Of a DNA stretch of 64,000 nucleotides, positions 40,961-49,695 are shown one piece after another. Source of the DNA: Kitasatospora purpeofusca (lineage in GTDB: Bacteria; Actinomycetota; Actinomycetes; Streptomycetales; Streptomycetaceae); NCBI RefSeq assembly GCF_000718025.1, contig NZ_JODS01000008.1:124001-188000 (forward strand), written 5' to 3'. The position numbers and the translations under genes are program-made. The notes below the pieces were generated by a model. That model had not been told where the DNA came from. It saw only the letters and a program-made list of their open reading frames with translations, and made no database searches. Position 1 is the first letter of the stretch. Every line of letters starts with the position of its first letter.

Positions 40961-41033
40961 GACTCGGGCGCCCGGATCATCGTTCCAGATGATGAGGTCC
41001 GACATGCAGAGGTGAAGGACACGATTTGAGACC

Positions 41034-42362
41034 ATGTCTCCCGTGAGCTACCCCTACGAAGCACCCCAGTCCCAGTCGCTCTTCGATCGTGCCTCGGTCG
41101 TCACGCCCGGCGGCGTGAACTCCCCGGTGCGCGCCTTCCGCGCCGTCGGCGGTACGCCGCGCTTCATGGTGTCCGGAACCGGCCCCTACCTGACCGACGC
41201 CGACGGCCGCGAGTACGTCGACCTGGTCTGCTCGTGGGGTCCGATGATCCTCGGCCACGCGCACCCCGCCGTCCTGGACGCGGTACGGGAAGCGGTCTCC
41301 CGCGGCACCTCCTTCGGCACGCCCGGGCAGGGCGAGGTCGAGCTGGCCGAGGAGATCGTCGCCCGGGTCGCCCCGGTCGAGCAGGTCCGCCTGGTCTCCT
41401 CCGGCACCGAGGCCACCATGTCGGCGATCCGGCTGGCCCGGGGCTTCACCGGCCGGGCCAAGATCGTGAAGTTCGCCGGCTGCTACCACGGCCACGTGGA
41501 CGCGCTGCTGGCCGCCGCCGGTTCCGGCCTCGCCACCTTCGGCCTGCCGGACACCCCGGGCGTCACCGGCGCCCAGGCCGGCGACACCATCGTGCTGCCG
41601 TACAACGACCTCGCCGCCGTCGAGGCGGCCTTCCGGGCCCACCCCGGCGAGATCGCCTGCGTGATCACCGAGGCCTCGCCCGGCAACATGGGCGTCGTCC
41701 CGCCGCTGCCCGGCTTCAACGGCGGCCTGGCCCGGCTCTGCCGGGAGAACGGCGCGCTGTTCGTCTCCGACGAGGTGATGACCGGCTTCCGCGTGTCGAA
41801 GGCGGGCTGGTACGGCCTGGAGGCCGCGCACGAGGGCTGGGCGCCCGACCTGCTGACCTTCGGCAAGGTCATGGGCGGCGGCTTCCCGGCGGCGGCCTTC
41901 GGCGGCCGCGCCGACGTGATGGCCCACCTCGCCCCGGCCGGCCCGGTCTACCAGGCCGGCACGCTCTCCGGGAACCCGATCGCCACCGCGGCCGGCCTGG
42001 CCCAGCTGCGGGGCTGCACCGACGAGGTCTACACGGCCGTCGACCGGGTCGCCGCCGAGGTCTCCGGCCTGGTCTCCGCCGCGCTCGCCAAGGAGGGCGT
42101 GACGCACCGGCTGCAGACCGCCGGGAACATGTTCTCGGTGTTCTTCACCGAGGACGCCGTGACGAACTACGACGAGGCGAAGACCCAGGAGTCCTTCCGC
42201 TTCACCGCGTTCTTCCACTCCATGCTCTCCCAGGGCGTCTACCTGCCGCCGTCCGCCTTCGAGTCCTGGTTCGTCTCCTCGGCGCACGACGAGCGGGCGA
42301 TCGAGCGGATCGCCGCCGCCCTGCCCGCCGCCGCCCGGGCCGCCGCCGAAGCGACCGCCTGA
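41034..42362 (+). CDS. hemL: Glutamate-1-semialdehyde 2,1-aminomutase
   Basis: 442 residues. PLP-dependent class III aminotransferase that makes 5-aminolevulinate, the step after HemA. Motifs: PGGVNSPVRAFRAVGGTP, SWGPMILGHAHPAV, SSGTEATMSAIRLAR, GCYHGHVDALL, the PLP-Asp block LFVSDEVMTGFRV, and the Schiff-base Lys in LLTFGKVMGGGFP. Starts at ATG 41034; GTG 41043 is possible. It is separated from rex-hemACDB by about 11 kb and heads the gpm/res/ccs block. Confidence 0.97.
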   Translation: MSPVSYPYEAPQSQSLFDRASVVTPGGVNSPVRAFRAVGGTPRFMVSGTGPYLTDADGREYVDLVCSWGPMILGHAHPAVLDAVREAVSRGTSFGTPGQGEVELAEEIVARVAPVEQVRLVSSGTEATMSAIRLARGFTGRAKIVKFAGCYHGHVDALLAAAGSGLATFGLPDTPGVTGAQAGDTIVLPYNDLAAVEAAFRAHPGEIACVITEASPGNMGVVPPLPGFNGGLARLCRENGALFVSDEVMTGFRVSKAGWYGLEAAHEGWAPDLLTFGKVMGGGFPAAAFGGRADVMAHLAPAGPVYQAGTLSGNPIATAAGLAQLRGCTDEVYTAVDRVAAEVSGLVSAALAKEGVTHRLQTAGNMFSVFFTEDAVTNYDEAKTQESFRFTAFFHSMLSQGVYLPPSAFESWFVSSAHDERAIERIAAALPAAARAAAEATA

Positions 42363-42424
42363 GCCACCGCCCGGGCCACCAGGCCCCGGCGCCCAGCCCT
42401 TACGAGTCCCAGGAGTACTGAGAA

Positions 42425-43105
42425 GTGAGCGCCAAGGACATCACCGTCGTCCATCTGATGCGGCACGGTGAGGTGCACAACCCGGAGGGCGTCCTCTACG
42501 GCCGCCTCCCGGGCTACCGGCTGTCCGAACTGGGCCGGGAGATGGCCGAGCGGGTCGCCGAGGACCTGGCCGGGCGGGACATCACCCACGTGGTGGCGTC
42601 CCCGCTGGAGCGCGCCCAGGAGACCGCCGCGCCGATCGCCCGGTCCCACGGGCTGGACCTCGCGTCGGACGGGCGGCTGATCGAGGCGGAGAACATCTTC
42701 GAGGGCAAGACCTTCGGAGTGGGCGACGGCTCGCTGCGCAACCCGTCCTACTGGAAGTACCTCACCAACCCGTTCAAGCCCTCCTGGGGCGAGCCGTACC
42801 TGGAGCAGGCGGTGCGGATGATGGGCGCGCTGGCCGCCGCCCGGGACGCCGCGCGGGGGCACGAGGCGGTCTGCGTGAGCCACCAGCTGCCGATCTGGAT
42901 CGTCCGCTCCTTCGTGGAGCGCCGCCGGCTCTGGCACGACCCGCGCAACCGGCAGTGCTCGCTGGCCTCGTTGACCAGCTTCACCTACGAGGGCGACCGG
43001 ATCGTCTCGGTGGGCTACCGCGAGCCGGCCCGCGACCTGCTGCCGGCCCATCTGGTCGGCAAGGGCGGCAAGAGCAAGCCGGTGGGCAAGAGCTTCGGCG
43101 CCTGA
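42425..43105 (+). CDS. Histidine phosphatase (phosphoglycerate mutase-like)
   Basis: 226 residues from GTG 42425. The RHG motif is LMRHGEVHN (catalytic His about residue 14). The second active region ASPLERAQETAAPIA and the later CVSHQLPIW complete the phosphatase pocket. Substrate is not deducible; most small bacterial members are broad phosphatases, not glycolytic mutases. It keeps a conserved place between hemL and the thioredoxin-like lipoprotein gene in streptomycetes. Confidence 0.9.
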   Translation: MSAKDITVVHLMRHGEVHNPEGVLYGRLPGYRLSELGREMAERVAEDLAGRDITHVVASPLERAQETAAPIARSHGLDLASDGRLIEAENIFEGKTFGVGDGSLRNPSYWKYLTNPFKPSWGEPYLEQAVRMMGALAAARDAARGHEAVCVSHQLPIWIVRSFVERRRLWHDPRNRQCSLASLTSFTYEGDRIVSVGYREPARDLLPAHLVGKGGKSKPVGKSFGA

Positions 43106-43281
43106 CGCCGGCTCCGGGGCCGGACGGCGGCCGGTCCGGGGCGTCCGGTTCCGGGTACGCCGAGGAGGACCGGACGAGCGGAACGGTGTTCATGGTTCCC
43201 GATTCGGTGTAAGGGCCGTGTGAGTAAGACCTGGGTCACACTCCCGCGACACCCCGTGGATCGATCCCGCCGCAGGTCAGA

Positions 43282-43310
43282 GGGGGTCCGGCAGACAATG
43301 CCGGACCCCC
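43282..43310 (+). terminator. Stem-loop between the histidine phosphatase and resA-like genes
   Basis: 12-bp perfect stem GGGGGTCCGGCA and TGCCGGACCCCC, loop GACAA. It could end the hemL transcript or sit in the res operon leader, 36 bp before the lipoprotein start. Confidence 0.6.
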
Positions 43311-43346
43311 CGGTACCTGCCCGTGACTCCATGCGAAACTTTTCAC

Positions 43347-43961
43347 ATGTCTGGCATGACGCGCCCCCGTCCCCGCCTCGCCGCCGCCGCGGTCACCGCC
43401 GCCGCTGCCGCGCTGGTCCTCACCGCCTGCAGCTCCTCCGGCTCCTCGGCCAGTGGTGACGGGCAGATCGGATTCGTCACCGCCAAGGGCAGCAACATCT
43501 CCACCGCCGCCGTCGGCCACCGCCAGGAAGCGCCGGACATCGGCGGCGACACCCTGGAGGGCGCCCCGGCCAAGCTCTCGGACTACCGGGGCAAGGTCGT
43601 CGTGCTGAACGTCTGGGGCTCCTGGTGCGGGCCGTGCCGCTCGGAGGCCGACGACCTCCAGCGGATCTGGGACAAGTACAAGGACCAGGGCGTGCAGTTC
43701 CTCGGGATCAACACCCGGGACACCGAGATCAAGAACGCCGTCCGCTTCGAGCAGGAGAAGGGCGTCACCTTCCCCAGCATCTACGACCCGGCCGGCGCCC
43801 AGCTGCTCAAGTTCCCCAAGGGCAGCCTCAACCCGCAGTCCATCCCGACCACCCTGGTGGTCGACCGGGACGGCCGGCTCGCCGCCCGCGCCGTCGGCGG
43901 CCAGACCGACGACGCCCTCGAGACGATGCTCCAGCCGGTGCTGGCGGAGCAGCAGCGGTGA
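43347..43961 (+). CDS. resA: TlpA/ResA-like thioredoxin lipoprotein
   Basis: 204 residues from ATG 43347; ATG 43356 is an alternative. Lipoprotein signal with lipobox LTAC (RLAAAAVTAAAAALVLTAC), then a thioredoxin fold with WGSWCGPCRSEADDLQ (active WCGPC) and IPTTLVVDRDGRLAARAVG (cis-Pro). ResA-type proteins reduce apocytochrome c heme-binding Cys at the outer face of the membrane. Its stop overlaps the ccdA start as GTGA, indicating translational coupling. Confidence 0.93.
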   Translation: MSGMTRPRPRLAAAAVTAAAAALVLTACSSSGSSASGDGQIGFVTAKGSNISTAAVGHRQEAPDIGGDTLEGAPAKLSDYRGKVVVLNVWGSWCGPCRSEADDLQRIWDKYKDQGVQFLGINTRDTEIKNAVRFEQEKGVTFPSIYDPAGAQLLKFPKGSLNPQSIPTTLVVDRDGRLAARAVGGQTDDALETMLQPVLAEQQR

Positions 43962-44731
43962 GCGGGACGCTGCAGCTCGCCGACAACATCGGGACCATCC
44001 AGAGCGGGGCGCTGCTGGTCGCGGCGCCGATCGCGCTGGCGGCGGGCCTGGTGTCGTTCTTCTCGCCCTGCGTGCTGCCGCTCGTCCCCGGCTACCTCTC
44101 CTACGTGACCGGCTTCTCGGCCGCCGACCTCGCCGACGCGCGCGGGGCCCGGCGCGGCCGGATGCTGGCCGGCGCGGGGCTGTTCATCCTCGGCTTCACC
44201 GCCGTCTTCGTCTCCAGCGGCGCGCTGTTCGGCCAGTTCGGCGACACGCTCAAGGAGCACCAGGCGGTCATCAGCAAGGTGCTCGGGGCGCTCACCATCG
44301 TGATGGGCCTGGCCTTCATGGGGCTGGTGCCCGGTCTGAGCATGCGCGAGGTGCGCACCCACCGCCGCCCGGTGGTCGGGCTGCTCGGCGCGCCGCTGCT
44401 CGGGGTGGTCTTCGGGGTCGGCTGGACCCCGTGCATGGGGCCGACCCTGGCCACCGTCACCAACCTCGCGCTCAACCAGGCCGACGCCCAGCGCGGTGCG
44501 CTGCTGATGGTCTTCTACTGCCTCGGTCTCGGCGTACCGTTCATCGTGGCCGCGCTGGCCTTCCGCCGGGCGCTGGGCGCCTTCGGCTGGGTGAAGCGGC
44601 ACTACCCGCTCGTCATGCGGATCGGCGGCGGCATGCTCGTCGTGGTCGGTCTGCTGCTGGTCACCGGAGTCTGGGACGCCATGGTGAGTGACCTGCAGAA
44701 CCAGTTCGCCGGCTTCCAGATCGGAATCTGA
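43958..44731 (+). CDS. ccdA: Cytochrome c biogenesis protein CcdA
   Basis: 257 residues from GTG 43958. Six or so membrane segments of the DsbD/CcdA family, with the two functional Cys in FFSPCVLPLVPGYLSY and GVGWTPCMGPTLATV. It passes electrons from cytoplasmic thioredoxin across the membrane to the ResA-like protein. Second gene of the system II cytochrome c maturation operon. Confidence 0.96.
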   Translation: MSGTLQLADNIGTIQSGALLVAAPIALAAGLVSFFSPCVLPLVPGYLSYVTGFSAADLADARGARRGRMLAGAGLFILGFTAVFVSSGALFGQFGDTLKEHQAVISKVLGALTIVMGLAFMGLVPGLSMREVRTHRRPVVGLLGAPLLGVVFGVGWTPCMGPTLATVTNLALNQADAQRGALLMVFYCLGLGVPFIVAALAFRRALGAFGWVKRHYPLVMRIGGGMLVVVGLLLVTGVWDAMVSDLQNQFAGFQIGI

Positions 44732-44734
44732 CCC

Positions 44735-46513
44735 GTGACCAACACGACGACCGACCGTGATCGGGTCGGTGACACGGCGCAGGGCGCCACCGAGGAAGCG
44801 GCCGAGCGGCTCACCACCGCCCCGGCCGAGTCCGACGGTCCGACCGGCATCGGCGTGGTCGGCTGGCTGCGCTGGATGTGGCGCCAGCTGACCTCGATGC
44901 GGGTCGCGCTGATCCTGCTCTTCCTGCTCTCGCTGGCGGCCATCCCGGGCTCGCTGATCCCGCAGAACGGCCAGAACCAGTTCAAGGTCGAGACCTGGAA
45001 GGCGCAGCACACCACGGTCGCGCCGATCTACGAGAAGCTCCAGCTGTTCGACGTCTACAGCTCGGTCTGGTTCTCCGCGATCTACATCCTGCTGTTCGTC
45101 TCGCTGGCCGGCTGCATCGTGCCGCGCACCTGGCAGTTCGTCGGGGTGCTGCGCGCCCGGCCGCCGGCGGCGCCGCGCAACCTGACCCGGATGCCGGTGT
45201 ACGCGGCCTGGCGGACGGACGCGGACGCCGCGACCGTCAACGCCGCCGCCCACCGGCTGCTGCGGGCGCGGCGTTTCCGGGCGCACCTGGACGGCGGCGC
45301 GGTGGCGGCCGAGAAGGGCTACCTGCGCGAGGTCGGCAACCTGGTCTTCCACCTGTCGCTGTTCGCGCTGCTCGGCGGCTTCGCCTGGGCGAGCCTGGCC
45401 AGCGGCACCGGCGGCAAGCTGCTGGTCGAGGGCGAGGGCTACTCCAACACGATCACCCAGCTCGACGACTTCACCGGCACCCGGTTCTACGGGACCGAGG
45501 ACCTCGACCCGTTCTACGTGAAGCTGAACAGGTTCACCTCGAAGTTCCAGAACAACGGCTCGCAGATCGGCAGCGCGCGGGAGTTCACCGCGAACGTCGA
45601 CTACTACGAGGGCAGCGACCCGGCGAAGCTCAAGCAGGGGAAGATCGAGGTCAACCACCCGCTGGAGATCGGCGGCAGCAAGTTCTTCCTGATCGGGCAC
45701 GGCTACGCGCCGAAGATCACCGTGCGCAACGCCGCCGGCGACGTCGTCTACACCGGCGCCACCCCGTTCCTGCCGCAGGACGGCAACCTGACCTCCACCG
45801 GCGTCATCAAGGTGTCCGACTACGGCGACAAGGACGGGAAGCGGACCCAGCTGGGCCTGTCCGGCTTCTTCCTGCCGACCGCCCCGGTGGCCTTCGACCG
45901 GAACACCGGCCCGCGCTCGCTGTTCCCCGGTGACGCGGACCCGGTGCTCGTGCTCAACGCCTACGCGGGCGACCTGGGCACCGACTCCGGCCTGCCGCAG
46001 AACATCTACCAGCTCAACACGAAGAACCTGACCCAGCTCCAGCAGGACGGCCAGCCGGCCAAGGTCCGGCTGAAGCCGGGCGAGGCCTGGGCCCTGCCGG
46101 ACGGCTACGGCTCGGTCACCTTCGAGGGCTACAAGCAGTGGGCCAGCTTCAACGTCTCGCACCGTCCGGGGAACGCGATCGCGCTGACCGGCGCGGTGCT
46201 GGCGATCGCCGGCCTGATCGGCTCGCTGTTCATCCAGCGGCGCCGGATCTGGGTGCGGGCGGTGGCCCTGCCGGGCGGCGGGACTCAGGTCGAACTGGCC
46301 GGGCTGGGCCGGAGCGAGTCGGCGAAGATCGCCGAGGAGCTGGCCGCGCTCGCGGTGGACCTCCAGGACGACGCCCCGGCGCTCGACGACGAGTCCGACG
46401 ACGAGTCCGACGACGAATCCGACGACGAGTCCGAGGACGGCTCCGCGGAGGCCGACGAGGCCTCGGCACCCGCAGAATCCGCAGTTCCCGCCGATCAGAA
46501 CTCCAAGGAGTAG
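44735..46513 (+). CDS. resB: Cytochrome c biogenesis protein ResB
   Basis: 592 residues from GTG 44735, 3 bp after ccdA. ResB/Ccs1 family: two early membrane spans (LILLFLLSLAAIPGSLIPQ, SAIYILLFVSLAGCIVPRTWQ), another (VGNLVFHLSLFALLGGFAW), a large outer domain, and a last span (AIALTGAVLAIAGLIGSLFI). It works with CcsB to deliver heme and ligate it to cytochrome c. The cytoplasmic C-terminal tail is highly acidic, with four DDES repeats from a 12-bp DNA repeat, which is not a general family feature. Confidence 0.95.
   Translation: MTNTTTDRDRVGDTAQGATEEAAERLTTAPAESDGPTGIGVVGWLRWMWRQLTSMRVALILLFLLSLAAIPGSLIPQNGQNQFKVETWKAQHTTVAPIYEKLQLFDVYSSVWFSAIYILLFVSLAGCIVPRTWQFVGVLRARPPAAPRNLTRMPVYAAWRTDADAATVNAAAHRLLRARRFRAHLDGGAVAAEKGYLREVGNLVFHLSLFALLGGFAWASLASGTGGKLLVEGEGYSNTITQLDDFTGTRFYGTEDLDPFYVKLNRFTSKFQNNGSQIGSAREFTANVDYYEGSDPAKLKQGKIEVNHPLEIGGSKFFLIGHGYAPKITVRNAAGDVVYTGATPFLPQDGNLTSTGVIKVSDYGDKDGKRTQLGLSGFFLPTAPVAFDRNTGPRSLFPGDADPVLVLNAYAGDLGTDSGLPQNIYQLNTKNLTQLQQDGQPAKVRLKPGEAWALPDGYGSVTFEGYKQWASFNVSHRPGNAIALTGAVLAIAGLIGSLFIQRRRIWVRAVALPGGGTQVELAGLGRSESAKIAEELAALAVDLQDDAPALDDESDDESDDESDDESEDGSAEADEASAPAESAVPADQNSKE
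46385..46432 (+). repeat. Four 12-bp in-frame repeats in resB
   Basis: GACGACGAGTCC at 46385-46396, 46397-46408, 46409-46420 (one change, GAATCC) and 46421-46432. They encode DDES four times in the ResB C-terminal tail. Confidence 0.85.
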
Positions 46514-46516
46514 ACG

Positions 46517-47650
46517 GTGCACCTCGCCTCGTCGGTCGACCCGCAGCTGGCCGACCTGTCCAACAAGCTGATCTATTCGGCGATGGCGGTCTACCTGATC
46601 GCCATGTTCGCCTACATGTTCGAGTGGACCTTCGGTGCCAAGGGCGCCGTCGCCGTCCGCTCCACCGAGCAGGCGGGCCTGGCCGGGGCCGTCGCCGCGG
46701 CGGAGGCCAGGGCCAAGGGCGCCAAGAAGGTCACCGTCACCGTCGCCTCGGCGGGCGGCGGCACCACCACGCTCACCCGCACGGCGCTGGCCGGCGAGGG
46801 CGCGACGGTGGTGACCAGCGGGCGCGGCGACGAGGACCTCGACGGCCCCGGCGCGGCCGGCAGCAGCGAGAAGGCCGACCTGTCCGGCCGGATCGCGGTC
46901 TCGCTCACCGTGCTCGCCGCCCTGCTGCACGCGGGCGGCGTGCTCACCCGCGGCCTCTCGGTGTCCCGCTGGCCGTGGGGCAACATGTACGAGTTCTCCT
47001 GCGCCTTCGCGCTCGCCATGACGCTGGCCTTCCTCGGCCTGATGATCGCGAAGAAGCCGGTCCGCTGGCTCGGTCTGCCGGTCACCCTGGCGGTGCTGCT
47101 CACCCTGGGCGTCGCCGTCTCCGTGCTCTACACCGAGTCCGAGCAGCTCGTGCCGGCCCTGCACTCCTACTGGCTGGCGATCCACGTCTCCACCGCGATC
47201 ATCTGCGGCGGCGCCTTCTACGCGGCGTTCATCACGACCCTGCTCTACCTGGGCAAGGACTCCTTCGACAAGCGGATGGCGGCCGGCCTGGCCAAGGGCC
47301 CGCTCGGCACCTCGCCGTCGATCTGGCGCCGGCTGCCCGCCGCCTCGACCCTGGACAAGCTGTCCTACCGGATCAACGCGCTGGTCTTCCCGCTCTGGAC
47401 CTTCACCATCATCGCGGGCGCGATCTGGGCCGAGGCCGCCTGGGGCAAGTACTGGGAGTGGGACCCGAAGGAGACCTGGTCGTTCATCACCTGGGTCGCC
47501 TACGCGTGCTACCTGCACGCCCGCGCCACGGCCGGCTGGAAGGGACGCAAGGCCGCCTACCTGGCCCTCGGCGCCTTCGCCTGCTGGCTGTTCAACTACT
47601 ACGGCGTGAACATCTTCGTGACCGGCAAGCACTCCTACGCGGGGCTCTGA
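46517..47650 (+). CDS. ccsB: Cytochrome c biogenesis protein CcsB (heme handling)
   Basis: 377 residues from GTG 46517, 3 bp after resB. Multi-spanning CcsA/CcmC superfamily protein. The tryptophan-rich WWD-type heme motif is present as WGKYWEWDPKETWSFITWVAYA (about residues 310-331), and WPWGNMYEFSCAF is a second conserved block. An Ala/Lys/Thr-rich loop of about 80 residues follows the first span. It completes cytochrome c maturation system II. Confidence 0.96.
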   Translation: MHLASSVDPQLADLSNKLIYSAMAVYLIAMFAYMFEWTFGAKGAVAVRSTEQAGLAGAVAAAEARAKGAKKVTVTVASAGGGTTTLTRTALAGEGATVVTSGRGDEDLDGPGAAGSSEKADLSGRIAVSLTVLAALLHAGGVLTRGLSVSRWPWGNMYEFSCAFALAMTLAFLGLMIAKKPVRWLGLPVTLAVLLTLGVAVSVLYTESEQLVPALHSYWLAIHVSTAIICGGAFYAAFITTLLYLGKDSFDKRMAAGLAKGPLGTSPSIWRRLPAASTLDKLSYRINALVFPLWTFTIIAGAIWAEAAWGKYWEWDPKETWSFITWVAYACYLHARATAGWKGRKAAYLALGAFACWLFNYYGVNIFVTGKHSYAGL

Positions 47651-47670
47651 CCGGAACGGGAACCACACAC

Positions 47671-47703
47671 CGGCCCGGCGCTCCAGACCAGGAAGCCGGG
47701 CCG
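47671..47703 (+). terminator. Hairpin after ccsB
   Basis: 9-bp perfect arms CGGCCCGGC and GCCGGGCCG with a 15-nt loop, 20 bp after the operon's last stop. Confidence 0.5.
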
Positions 47704-47775
47704 AGGTGCGACGGGGGTAGTGCGTGCCGGGCCACCCGGTCCGGCACGGGGAGGAACTGAGGAGGAAATCGCGCA

Positions 47776-48183
47776 ATGGAGTGCGACGAGGTCATGCTGA
47801 CCGTCCGAATCACCGCCGCCGAGCAGCTGCTGCTCCGTCGGCTCGCCCAGGGGCACCGCAGCGACGTGTCCGAGGTGGTGGCGGACGGGCTGCTGGACAT
47901 CATCCCGACGTTCGTCTCGCCGGCCGACGCCCACCGGCTGCTGGGTGCCCTCGCGGCCCCCGCGCCGTGCGCGCTGACCGTCTGGCTGCCGACGCCGCTG
48001 GCCGATCTGCTGGTGCCGGGCGCGGCCCGGATCGCCCAGGTGACGCAGGTCCGGATCGGTTCGGCCAGCGCGATGCTGGGTGCCGCGCTGCGGCTTTGGC
48101 TGGCGCAGGACCCGGGGCGGCTGGCGGAGAACCTCAGCGTGATGCACGCGGGGCGGCCGTCGTCGGCGCTGGTGGCGGCCTGA
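47776..48183 (+). CDS. Small conserved hypothetical protein
   Basis: 135 residues from ATG 47776 with GGAGG upstream. The first 45 residues (VMLTVRITAAEQLLLRRLAQGHRSDVSEVVADGLLDII) resemble a ribbon-helix-helix-like strand followed by helices, but this is weak. The rest is Leu/Ala-rich, with WLPTPLADLLVPGAARIAQVTQVRIGSASAMLGAALRLWL. No signal peptide. It lies between the ccs operon and the AfsA-like gene and converges with the latter. Function unknown. Confidence 0.6.
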   Translation: MECDEVMLTVRITAAEQLLLRRLAQGHRSDVSEVVADGLLDIIPTFVSPADAHRLLGALAAPAPCALTVWLPTPLADLLVPGAARIAQVTQVRIGSASAMLGAALRLWLAQDPGRLAENLSVMHAGRPSSALVAA

Positions 48184-48254
48184 CCCGGCGGCAGTAGCGG
48201 ACGCGGGGCGGGGCGCGGGAGGTACGGGGGAGCGGGGAGCCGGAGGGTGCCGCT

Positions 48255-49334
48255 TCAGCTGGCGAGCGGCAGGCCGCGGCGGGCGGGGGCCGGGGCCGCC
48301 GCGGACTTGCCGCCACCGGCGGGGGTGCCGTCGGCCGGGGCGCCGGTCAGCCGGACCTCGGCCACCGTGCGGCCGTCCTGGACCAGGACGACCCGGACGG
48401 GCGCCCGGCGCCCGCCGCAGCCGTCCTGGGCGGACTCCGGTCCGACCTCCTGGACGGCCCGCACCACACAGGGGCGGTCCGGCGCGATCGGGTCGTGGAA
48501 GGCCGTCACCAGGTCCACCGGCACCACCCGGTCCGGGTGGTGCAGACGCTGCGCGGCCTGCCGGGCGGCCTCCAGGACCAGCATCCCGGGCAGGTGCCCG
48601 GGGGCCGGGTCCATCGGGTCGAACAGCACCGGGTGGGCGGCGTCGGCGCGCAGCAGCCAGCTGCCGGGCAGCAGCGCGGGGCCGAGCACCACGTCGGCGG
48701 CCTGCTGGCGGCCCACCAGTTCCGGCGCGACGACCTGTTCCGGGATCCGCGGCGGGGCGGCCGGGCGGCGGGGGCCGCGCAGCCGGTCGTAGGCGGCCGG
48801 GGAGAGGATCCGCAGGCCCCCGACACCGCGGCCGACCGGACGGCCGTCCCGTTCGATCTCCGCGTGCACCCGCAGCGCGACCAGCCGCCCGTGCCGCATC
48901 CGGACGTCGTGGCAGCTGATCCTGAGCATCAGCTCGGTGGGGGCGGCGCCGACCGCGAGGCCGTCGAGGCCGGCCGGGCCGAGGGTGTAGCCGAGTTCGT
49001 CGAGTACGGCGTGGTGGTCGTGGGGCACACCGAAACCGGCGTGCCCGACCAACAGGGCGGCCTGCCTGACGGTTTCGGCCATCAGCACCGGGTCGTGGTG
49101 CCGGTCGCCGGGCAGCCGGTAGAAGCCGTGCAGCCGGGGCCACTGGGCGCCCAGCAGGAAGTCGTACGGACCGGTGGACTGCCAGCCGGTGATGAGTACT
49201 TCGGCGACGGAGGAGCGGTGGACCAGCTGGCGGGAGACGGTCCGTTCGTGGAAGTCGTAGCGGCGCGGGCCCGGTTGGCCGGGGCCGGGGTGGGGATACG
49301 GAGCGTCGCCGTCCATCGCGGTGAACACTGGCAT
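48255..49334 (-). CDS. afsA: AfsA/ScbA-family gamma-butyrolactone biosynthesis protein
   Basis: 359 residues from ATG 49334. Two AfsA repeats are visible: the first with VSRQLVHRSSVAEVLITGW and HHDPVLMAETVRQAALLVGHAGFGVP, the second with HPVLFDPMDPAPGHLPGMLVLEAARQAAQRLHHP. AfsA-type enzymes join a beta-keto acid to dihydroxyacetone phosphate to start gamma-butyrolactone (A-factor-like) signal synthesis; some relatives serve other small signals. Two TetR receptors of the ArpA/ScbR type lie upstream, and an ARE-like site is 55 bp before its start. Confidence 0.92.
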   Translation of the reverse strand: MPVFTAMDGDAPYPHPGPGQPGPRRYDFHERTVSRQLVHRSSVAEVLITGWQSTGPYDFLLGAQWPRLHGFYRLPGDRHHDPVLMAETVRQAALLVGHAGFGVPHDHHAVLDELGYTLGPAGLDGLAVGAAPTELMLRISCHDVRMRHGRLVALRVHAEIERDGRPVGRGVGGLRILSPAAYDRLRGPRRPAAPPRIPEQVVAPELVGRQQAADVVLGPALLPGSWLLRADAAHPVLFDPMDPAPGHLPGMLVLEAARQAAQRLHHPDRVVPVDLVTAFHDPIAPDRPCVVRAVQEVGPESAQDGCGGRRAPVRVVLVQDGRTVAEVRLTGAPADGTPAGGGKSAAAPAPARRGLPLAS

Positions 49335-49389
49335 GACTGGCCCCACTCCCGGGTGTCGGTCGGCCGGCCGTACTGGCGGCCTGCGCAAA

Positions 49390-49411
49390 ACATACAGGCC
49401 ACCCGGTTTCT
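49390..49411. promoter_or_regulatory. ARE-like site upstream of the AfsA homologue
   Basis: Half-sites ACATACAGGCC (49390-49400) and ACCCGGTTTCT (49401-49411). Compared with the ArpA-family half-site GGYCGGTWYGK, the left arm read in reverse matches 10 of 11 positions and the right 8 of 11. Confidence 0.6.
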
Positions 49412-49560
49412 GCTCCCCCCGCGGGGTAGTCGCCGGCGCGCACCCGGCGGGTTCACCGTACCCGCGTTCCGGCCTGCGGTAACGCCCTGGGCGGCCCGCC
49501 CAGGACCTTGGGCGGGGGTCGGTCCCCTCTGGACGGCGGGGGCCGGGCAGGGGCTAGATT

Positions 49561-49582
49561 AGATACCAACCATGCGGTTTCG
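49561..49582. promoter_or_regulatory. ARE-like site upstream of the first TetR gene
   Basis: Half-sites AGATACCAACC (49561-49571) and ATGCGGTTTCG (49572-49582), about 9 and 7 of 11 matches to the butyrolactone-receptor half-site. It directly abuts the TAGATT box. Confidence 0.5.
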
Positions 49583-49695
49583 GGTGGGCGCGGCGCGCCA
49601 CCGGCGGTCCGCAGAGGCGCCGCACCATCGACGACGGCGCCGTGACAGCAACCGGGCGAGCCGGAGCTCGCCACGGCCGGGGCCGGAGGGACCGA

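Larger units (their letters stand above)
40714..41033 (+). promoter_or_regulatory. hemL upstream region
   Basis: 320 bp without a gene. It contains two perfect inverted repeats (40879-40895 and 40943-40960, listed separately). TAGTCT at 40900-40905 could be a -10 element of a hemL promoter. Confidence 0.5.
49335..49695. promoter_or_regulatory. Divergent control region between the AfsA-like gene and the first TetR gene
   Basis: 361 bp with no gene. It contains two ARE-like sites (listed separately) and a TAGATT box at 49555-49560 that could be the -10 of the plus-strand promoter. Confidence 0.6.

Noticed and set aside
43223..43250. Loosely symmetrical GTGTGA...TCACAC upstream of the resA-like gene as a CRP or Rex site.
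   Set aside because: Spacing of the arms (11-13 nt) fits neither Rex (N4) nor CRP (N6), and the arms are short.
43781..47776. Minus-strand open frame of 1331 codons across the ccd/res/ccs operon.
   Set aside because: Low-complexity Arg/Gly/Glu-rich translation typical of antisense frames in high-GC DNA. The plus strand encodes complete, motif-bearing cytochrome c maturation proteins.
49561..49582. An ATG (49572) within the ARE-like site as the start of a long plus-strand gene.
   Set aside because: That frame gives low-complexity protein through both TetR genes. The TetR start at 49696 has a clear ribosome-binding site and family N-terminus.
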